Origin: DATBLE01 sp963837265
GTDB lineage: Bacteria > Actinomycetota > Thermoleophilia > Gaiellales > Gaiellaceae
NCBI GenBank assembly: GCA_963837265.1
Contig: CAWIMQ010000002.1
Location: 310,001 to 374,000 of the forward strand
Direction of reading: 5' to 3'
Length of the DNA stretch: 64,000 nt
Under the pieces are notes generated by a model. The model ran no database searches. It had not been told where the DNA came from and saw only the letters and a program-made list of their open reading frames with translations. This document shows, piece by piece, positions 59,286-64,000 of the stretch (positions within the stretch are counted from its first letter, which is position 1; each line of letters begins with the position of its first letter). Both the position numbers and the translations under genes were made by a program.

Positions 59286-59349
59286 GTCGAAAAGAACGGG
59301 ATTCCTGGTCGAAGCTCCCTAGTCGAAATGGCGCGCATTCCTGGTCGAA
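59286..59349. other. Four spaced GTCGAA motifs in an upstream region
   Basis: GTCGAA occurs at 59286, 59308, 59322 and 59344 (gaps 22, 14, 22). The second and fourth lie in identical ATTCCTGGTCGAAGCT blocks at 59301 and 59337. The region lies upstream of a small secreted-protein gene and may bind a regulator. Confidence 0.5.
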
Positions 59350-59444
59350 GCTGCGGCGTGGACTCACCGTAGTCAAGATCAGCGACCGATCCGATGCGCG
59401 CCGGGACCGGACGCACGAGGGTCGGCCCCAACAGGGAGGTACAC

Positions 59445-59786
59445 GTGTACACGAAAACGAAGGTCCTGCTCGGAGCCGCGGTCGTTGCGCTGGCATGCGC
59501 CGGCACCGCTGCGGCGCTCCCGCCGACGGCGCACTACCCGTGGGTTCAGCTTCCGGCCTGGGTCGGAAGCGGCACCGCCGGCGTGCTGTCGACTGCGTCG
59601 CAGCCCGACGTTCAGCCACCCGCCTGGATTGCGACCGCTCCCGTCACCCGAGCGCCGGCAGTCGCCGGATCGAGCTATCGATGGGTGCAGCTGCCGGCCT
59701 GGATCGGGACGAATGCTCCGCGTGCAGCGCTTCCGGCCACCTCGGTCGAGTGGGCGCAACCGCCGGCCTGGATCCCGGCGTACTGA
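59445..59786 (+). CDS. Small secreted protein with four PAW repeats
   Basis: The protein has 113 residues from GTG 59445, with AGGGAGG seven bases upstream. A signal peptide (KVLLGAAVVALACAGTAAA) is followed by four short repeats: WVQLPAWVG, VQPPAWIA, WVQLPAWIG and AQPPAWIP. The mature chain is rich in Pro, Ala and Trp, with no cysteine and few charged residues. I do not recognise a family. A short peptide with regularly spaced Trp suggests binding to a wall polymer, a membrane or itself. A perfect hairpin follows the stop. Confidence 0.7.
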   Translation: MYTKTKVLLGAAVVALACAGTAAALPPTAHYPWVQLPAWVGSGTAGVLSTASQPDVQPPAWIATAPVTRAPAVAGSSYRWVQLPAWIGTNAPRAALPATSVEWAQPPAWIPAY

Positions 59787-59795
59787 GGCCGAGAG

Positions 59796-59829
59796 TCCTA
59801 TGCCGCCGGCGCACGCCGGCGGCATAGGA
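59796..59829 (+). terminator. Perfect 16-bp hairpin after the PAW-repeat gene
   Basis: TCCTATGCCGCCGGCG (59796-59811) and its complement (59814-59829) form an uninterrupted 16-bp stem with a two-base centre. No T-run follows, so it may be a terminator-like structure or a palindromic repeat. It lies nine bases before the next GTG. Confidence 0.6.
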
Positions 59830-59837
59830 TCCGGCAA

Positions 59838-60623
59838 GTGCGCGAGCTGCTCGAGCGGAAGCCGATCCTCGGGATGATCCACCTGCCGGCACTGCCGGGC
59901 GCGCCGCGGCACGACCGGACGATGGACGAGCTCGTCGCCTTCGCGCTCTCCGAGGCACGGAAGCTCGAGACCGCCGGCCTCGACGCCTGCATCGTCGAGA
60001 ACGTCGGCGACGTCCCGCTCTTCCGTGACCACGTTCCTGCGACGAGCGTCGCCGCGATGGCGGTCCTGGTCACCGAGGTCCGGCGCGCGACGTCGATGCA
60101 CGTCGGCGTGAACATCCTCCGCAACGCCTGCGAGGAGGCGCTCTCGATCGCGCATGTCTGCGGCGCGGACTTCATCCGCTGCAACGTCGTGATCGGCGCC
60201 TACGTCACCGACCAGGGGATCATCCAGGGCTGCGCCGCCGAGCTCGCCCGGCTCCGGCGCGCGCTCGGTGCCGAGGTGCTGATCTTCGGCGACGTCCACG
60301 TGAAGCATGCACACCCCCTGTTCGACGTTCCGATCGAGTACGCGGCCCAGGATCTCGCCGAGCGTGGTGGCGTCGACGCAGTGATCGTCTCGGGGCCGCG
60401 CAGCCCGATCCCTCCGACCGAAGAACGGCTCGAGACGGTGAAGGGCGCGGTCGGGCTGCCCGTGCTCGTCGGCAGCGGCATCGGCCTCGACAACGTGAGG
60501 GGGTTCTACGACCGCGCCGACGGCGTCCTGCTCGGCGAGCCCGACTTCAAGATCGGCCGGGTGTGGGGCGGCGAGAGCGACCAGGACGCCTACGCCGAGG
60601 CGGTCCGGCTCTGCCGCGGCTGA
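59838..60623 (+). CDS. BtpA/SgcQ family protein
   Basis: The protein has 261 residues from GTG 59838. ILGMIHLPALPGAPRHDRTM, MHVGVNILRNACEEALSIAH, FIRCNVVIGAYVTDQGIIQG and LPVLVGSGIGLDNV are signatures of the BtpA/SgcQ TIM-barrel family. BtpA is needed for photosystem I assembly in cyanobacteria, but most members are in non-photosynthetic bacteria and have no known reaction. A sugar-phosphate or nucleoside role is a guess. Confidence 0.88.
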   Translation: MRELLERKPILGMIHLPALPGAPRHDRTMDELVAFALSEARKLETAGLDACIVENVGDVPLFRDHVPATSVAAMAVLVTEVRRATSMHVGVNILRNACEEALSIAHVCGADFIRCNVVIGAYVTDQGIIQGCAAELARLRRALGAEVLIFGDVHVKHAHPLFDVPIEYAAQDLAERGGVDAVIVSGPRSPIPPTEERLETVKGAVGLPVLVGSGIGLDNVRGFYDRADGVLLGEPDFKIGRVWGGESDQDAYAEAVRLCRG

Positions 60624-60661
60624 TTCCCGGGTGGCCGTCCGGGTCACCATGAGGCAGGGCA

Positions 60662-60688
60662 CATTTCGTTACCATAGGTAACGAAATG
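60662..60688. promoter_or_regulatory. Perfect 12-bp palindrome covering the marR start codon (autorepressor operator)
   Basis: CATTTCGTTACC (60662-60673), centre ATA, GGTAACGAAATG (60677-60688). The last three bases are the ATG of the MarR gene, and TACCAT at 60670-60675 is a possible -10 within it. Binding would block the promoter and initiation. Confidence 0.65.
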
Positions 60689-61129
60689 GAGAAGGAGGCG
60701 GTCGATTCGGTCGAGCTCGCGAACCGGCTGAGACCGGTTCTCCTCCAGCTGAACCGCTACCTGCGCCGCGAGGCGCACGCCGAAGGCGTCACCGCCGGTC
60801 AGGCGGCGCTGCTGGCGCAGATCCGCCGCTACCCGCACCTCGGCGTCGGCGACCTGGCCGGCCGCGAGGGTCTCTCGGCGCCGGCGATGACGCGCTACCT
60901 CGACCGGCTGGAGAAGGCGGGGCTGATCTCGCGGCTGCGCTCCCCCGAGGACGCTCGGCGTGTCCGGCTCGCGCTGACGCCGAAGGGCGTCCGTGCGCTG
61001 CGCTCGGTGCGCCGCAGGCGGACCGCGTGGCTGGCCGAGCGGCTCGAGGGGCTCTCCTCCCGGGAGCTGCGAGCCGTGGGGGAAGCAGTCGAGTCGCTCG
61101 CGCGTCTGCTGGGAGAGGACGACTCGTGA
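60686..61129 (+). CDS. MarR family regulator overlapping its operator
   Basis: The protein has 147 residues from ATG 60686. YPHLGVGDLAGREGLSAPAM and LISRLRSPEDARRVRLALTP give the winged helix. It overlaps the downstream MFS gene by GTGA, so regulator and exporter form one operon. No ribosome binding site precedes the start codon, consistent with a leaderless transcript beginning in the palindrome. The ligand is unknown. Confidence 0.88.
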   Translation: MEKEAVDSVELANRLRPVLLQLNRYLRREAHAEGVTAGQAALLAQIRRYPHLGVGDLAGREGLSAPAMTRYLDRLEKAGLISRLRSPEDARRVRLALTPKGVRALRSVRRRRTAWLAERLEGLSSRELRAVGEAVESLARLLGEDDS

Positions 61130-62409
61130 CCGCCGCTCTGCTCGCGCTCAACTCGCGGACGTTCACGAGCCTGAGGAAGCACCGCAACTACCGCCTGTTC
61201 TTCTCCGGCCAGATCGTCTCGGTGACGGGCACGTGGATGCAGGACACGGCGCTGCCCTGGCTCGTGCTCGGGCTGACGCATTCGCCCGTGGACGTCGGGC
61301 TGCTCGTCTTCGCTCGCTACCTGCCGTTCATGGTCTTCGGTCTCCACTCCGGCGCGCTTGCAGACCGGTTCGACAACCGCCGGACCGTGATCGTCACCCA
61401 GGCGAGCTCGATGCTGGTCGCCGGCAGCCTCGCCGCGCTCGCCTTCTCCGGCGCCGACCGCGTGTGGCCGTTCTTCGTGCTCGCGTTCCTCGGTGGGGCC
61501 GCGCTCGTCTTCGACGCGCCGAACCGGCACGCGCTGACCTTCCAGCTCGTCGGCCGTGACGAGCTCCCGAACGCGATCGCGCTGAACTCGAGCCTCTTCA
61601 ACGCCGGCCGGGTGGTCGGGCCGGCAGTCGGGGGGGTGCTGATCGCGGCCGTCGGCGCCGGCTGGTGCTTCGCGATCAACGCGGTGTCGTTCCTGGCGGT
61701 CCTGGCCGGACTGCTGCTGATGCGGGCGTCCGACCTGTTCCCGCTCGACCGCGGGGCGAAGGTCTCGCGGGCCGGCGCGGCGATCCGCGAGGGGCTCGCC
61801 TACGCGTGGCGCACGCCGGAGGTCCTCCTCGTCCTCGCGATCACGATGATGGTCAGTGCAACCGGCTTCAACTTCCGCGTGCTCCTTCCGGTGCTCGCCT
61901 CGAAGACGCTCCATGCGGGCGCGGCGGTGTTCGGAGCGCTCTTCGCCGCCTTCGGGGTCGGCGCGCTCGCCGGAGCGCTCGCAGCCGCGGCGATGAGCCG
62001 CGCGAGCTGGAAGGCGCTCGTCCTCGGGTCGGCCGGCTTCAGCGGGGCGATGCTCCTGCTCGCGCCGGTTCGGAGCGAGGGTCTCGCGGCGCTGCTCCTG
62101 ATCGCGATCGGCTTCTGCTTCTCGACCTGGAGCGCCAACAGCCAGTCGATCCTCCAGCTCACGGCTCCCGACCGCCTGCGCGGCCGGGTGCTCAGCCTGT
62201 ACCTGTTCGCCTTCGCGGGGCTGTCGCCGCTGGGCGGCCTGCTGGCAGGCTGGCTCGCGGACGTCGGCGGGACCGAGCTGGCGTTCGCCGTCGCAGGCGC
62301 GAGCGGCCTGGCGACGACCGCACTCGCGCTCACCCGTCTCCGCGGTGCCCGGACGCCGAGCAGGCGCGGGCCGGTCGTCGCCGTTGCCGAAGAGGAGCCC
62401 CAGGTCTAG
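61126..62409 (+). CDS. MFS exporter (MFS_3/EntS-like)
   Basis: The protein has 427 residues from GTG 61126. The opening RKHRNYRLFFSGQIVSVTGT then WMQDTALPWLVLGLTHSP is typical of the MFS_3/EntS-like permeases. SGALADRFDNRRTVIVTQ is motif A between helices 2 and 3. Twelve helices are predicted. It is coupled to the upstream MarR and probably derepressed by the compound it exports. Its end overlaps the msrA end by four bases. Confidence 0.88.
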   Translation: MTAALLALNSRTFTSLRKHRNYRLFFSGQIVSVTGTWMQDTALPWLVLGLTHSPVDVGLLVFARYLPFMVFGLHSGALADRFDNRRTVIVTQASSMLVAGSLAALAFSGADRVWPFFVLAFLGGAALVFDAPNRHALTFQLVGRDELPNAIALNSSLFNAGRVVGPAVGGVLIAAVGAGWCFAINAVSFLAVLAGLLLMRASDLFPLDRGAKVSRAGAAIREGLAYAWRTPEVLLVLAITMMVSATGFNFRVLLPVLASKTLHAGAAVFGALFAAFGVGALAGALAAAAMSRASWKALVLGSAGFSGAMLLLAPVRSEGLAALLLIAIGFCFSTWSANSQSILQLTAPDRLRGRVLSLYLFAFAGLSPLGGLLAGWLADVGGTELAFAVAGASGLATTALALTRLRGARTPSRRGPVVAVAEEEPQV

Positions 62410-62894
62410 GCGGTTGCCGCCCGCAGGCCGGCGTGGCAGCTCGTGCGGCCCTGCTTCTCGAAGTACTGCTGGTGGTAGTCCTCGGCCTCGTGGAACTCGC
62501 CGGCCGGCACGACCTCGGTCGTCACGCGGAGCGGCAGGTGCGCCTGGACCCGGGCGCGGGACGCGAGCGCCTGCTCCTCCTGCTCGGCCGAGTGGAAGAA
62601 GACCGTCGAGCGGTACTGGCTGCCGACGTCGGGGCCCTGGCGATTTCCCTGGGTCGGATCGTGCGAGCGCCAGAAGAGATCGAGGAGCCGGTCGTAGGAG
62701 ACCTGGTCGGGGTCGAAGGTGACCTCGACCGCCTCGGCGTGGCCGGTCGTGTCGGAGCAGACGTCGTTGTAGGTGGGGTTGTCCGTACGCCCCCCGGTGT
62801 AGCCGACGCGGGTGGCGCTGACGCCGGGAACCTGCCTGAACGCCGCCTCGACGCCCCAGAAGCAGCCGGCTGCGAAGGTCGCTCTCTCTGTCAT
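62406..62894 (-). CDS. msrA: Peptide methionine-S-sulfoxide reductase MsrA
   Basis: The protein has 162 residues from ATG 62894. AAGCFWGVEAAFRQVPGV holds the catalytic GCFWG motif. GYTGGRTDNPTYNDVCSDTT and GHAEAVEVTFDP are classic MsrA blocks, and the tail SCHAGLRA supplies a resolving Cys. It reduces S-form methionine sulfoxide in proteins with thioredoxin. Only the long frame upstream, which is IS sequence, suggested a different start; Met62894 fits the family. Confidence 0.92.
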   Translation of the reverse strand: MTERATFAAGCFWGVEAAFRQVPGVSATRVGYTGGRTDNPTYNDVCSDTTGHAEAVEVTFDPDQVSYDRLLDLFWRSHDPTQGNRQGPDVGSQYRSTVFFHSAEQEEQALASRARVQAHLPLRVTTEVVPAGEFHEAEDYHQQYFEKQGRTSCHAGLRAATA

Positions 62895-62958
62895 GTCGAA
62901 CAGTCTCGCAGGCGGCGCTTGTGTTACGCCCGCCGCCCGTACGGTGGCAGCACCGGTT

Positions 62959-63003
62959 GTGGATGAATCGTCCCCGAGTCGCCACCGGCCAGTGCCAGGC
63001 ACC
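62959..63003 (-). repeat. Rearranged relative of the 50/51-bp repeat family
   Basis: Read on the minus strand it contains GTGCCTGGCACTGG and GGGACGATTCATCCAC, the two signature blocks of the repeats at 12068 and 17474, in a different order. Confidence 0.5.
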
Positions 63004-63039
63004 GATGGTTGACGACGTGTTTCGGACTCGTCACACCTC

Positions 63040-63942
63040 GAGTGCCAGGAAGTCGTTTCACAATGCGGGGGCGAGGTGGCGCCAGCAGACGATCGCCCAG
63101 CCGAGGGTGAGGAAGGCGGGTAGAGATCGTCGCGGCGTTCCCAACGGGTCGCGAGCCGACGCATGTACGACAGCCAGGCAAAGGTGCGCTCGATCACGCT
63201 GCGCTCGCGGGCAAGGGAGTCGCGCTTTCGGCCCTCGCCGTGCTTGTTGCGGACAGGGATCCGCGGTTCGTAGCCGCGGGCGAGGATCCCCGCGCGGACG
63301 GCGCGCGAGTCGTAGCCGCGGTCGGCGAGCACCAGCCGGCCCTGACCGTGGATGCCCCCGCCGGCCGCGTCGATCAGCGGCAGCAGCTGCCCGTAGTCGT
63401 TGATGTTCGCCGCGGTCAGAGCGACCGCGAGCGGCAACCCGCGCCCATCGACGATCAGGTGCCGCTTGCTTGCCCTGCGGCCGCGATCCACCGGGCTTGG
63501 CCCAGTCTGCGCGCCCCTTCTTTTGCCGGTGCGATGCTCGAATCAACCAGCAGCCGCGCCTCATCCAACGCGCCGCCCGCTCCAGCTCAAGCCGCAACGA
63601 CACCAAAAGCCGCGGCCAGACACCCGCCCGCTGCCACTCCTCAAGCCGCCGCCAACAGGTCACCCCGGCCACACCAAGCTGCGACGGCACCGCCCGCCAC
63701 GGCAACCCCGAAAACAACACAAACAAGATCCCCTCCAGACACCGCCAATCGTCCACCCGCAACCGCCCCGGATACCGAAACCGCCGCTCAACCACCGGCA
63801 ACAACGGCACGACCCGCTCCCACAACCCGTCCGATACCCGCCACGGCTCCCACACCATTCACCCCCAGTCTCGCCATCACCGATGACGGACCGGTTCGCC
63901 AGAAAGCCCCGGGTCCCTCCTCATTCAGAAACTCCAGGCACT
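63040..63942 (-). mobile_element. IS5-type (IS427 group) insertion sequence remnant
   Basis: About 0.9 kb. Imperfect terminal repeats lie near GTGCCAGGAAGTCGTTTCAC (63042) and the complement of GTGCCTGGAGTTTCTGAATG (ending 63941). It contains one broken transposase gene. It lies between msrA and the tail of a second msrA. Confidence 0.65.
63058..63858 (-). pseudogene. IS5 family transposase, frameshifted
   Basis: VSDGLWERVVPLLPVVERRF and GLPWRAVPSQLGVAG (N-terminal) share one frame. ALDEARLLVDSSIAPAKEGA, with the first catalytic Asp, is in a second. SKRHLIVDGRGLPLAVALTA, LVLADRGYDS and SVIERTFAWLSYMRRLATRW (DDE core) are in a third, and FLTLGWAIVCWRHL returns to the first. Overlapping frames are normal for the IS427 group, but three switches suggest inactivation or indel errors. 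Confidence 0.72.
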
Positions 63943-63955
63943 GTGGAGACAGGTG

Positions 63956-64000
63956 CTACGCCGCGCGCATGCCCGCGTGGCAGCTGGCCCGGCCGCGCTT
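63956..64000 (-). CDS. C-terminal end of a second MsrA, cut by the window edge
   Basis: The last 14 codons before TAG at 63956 read KRGRASCHAGMRAA, closely matching the tail of the complete MsrA at 62406 (GRTSCHAGLRA). The rest lies beyond 64000. It points to tandem msrA paralogues separated by the IS5-type element. Confidence 0.6.
   Translation of the reverse strand, partial: KRGRASCHAGMRAA

Overview
The window is a very GC-rich stretch of actinobacterial chromosome. The GC content, frequent GTG starts, F420-type LLM oxidoreductase, MarP-like protease, branched-chain amino acid ABC genes and dense acyl-CoA genes fit a soil actinobacterium, perhaps class Thermoleophilia (Gaiellales/Solirubrobacterales). 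That placement is inference. Genes at about 31-34 kb and 36-45 kb and in both insertion sequences carry many single-base frameshifts, while their neighbours are intact. Uncorrected assembly indels are therefore likely there.

Layout. 0-3 kb: the end of a homocysteine methyltransferase/MTHFR fusion and a membrane-anchored serine protease. 3-9.8 kb: an AidB-like flavoprotein, a LIV-type ABC importer (livF, livH, livM and a binding protein, but no livG), a TetR regulator with a likely operator, and a thioesterase. 10-26 kb: lipid and acyl-CoA catabolism, with acyl-CoA dehydrogenases, short-chain dehydrogenases, an acyl-CoA ligase, thioesterases, an F420-type oxidoreductase and a DhlA-like dehalogenase. 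Several families of short palindromic repeats lie between these genes. 26-29.5 kb: tRNA-Asp followed by a small island bounded by a copy of the tRNA 3' end. It holds an IS1182-type element and a Phd/PIN toxin-antitoxin pair, and a VapBC pair lies just outside. 29.6-36.7 kb: a methyltransferase, a DUF1801 protein, a membrane protein, a two-component system, a beta-propeller protein, a MarR regulator and a DUF4242-like protein.

36.8-52.6 kb is the most unusual part. Two large LuxR-type ATPase regulators (LAL family) are divergent from a translationally coupled operon of secreted proteins. These are a CARDB-containing protein and two paralogues built from a repeated domain of about 125 residues. 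A 1187-residue secreted protein with a near-perfect 604-bp internal duplication follows, facing a convergent PQQ-type propeller protein. One 16-base motif occurs both in the divergent promoter region and upstream of the DUF4242-like gene, which suggests a small regulon.

52.7-62.4 kb: duplicated drug-efflux modules. Two paralogous MFS-MarR divergent pairs share half-sites at identical spacing, and a third DHA2 pump is coupled through a 110-residue linker protein. Then come an RBBP9-like hydrolase, a tiny secreted PAW-repeat protein, a BtpA-family protein and a MarR-MFS operon whose regulator's start codon lies inside a perfect palindrome. 62.4-64 kb: msrA, a broken IS5-type element and the tail of a second msrA.
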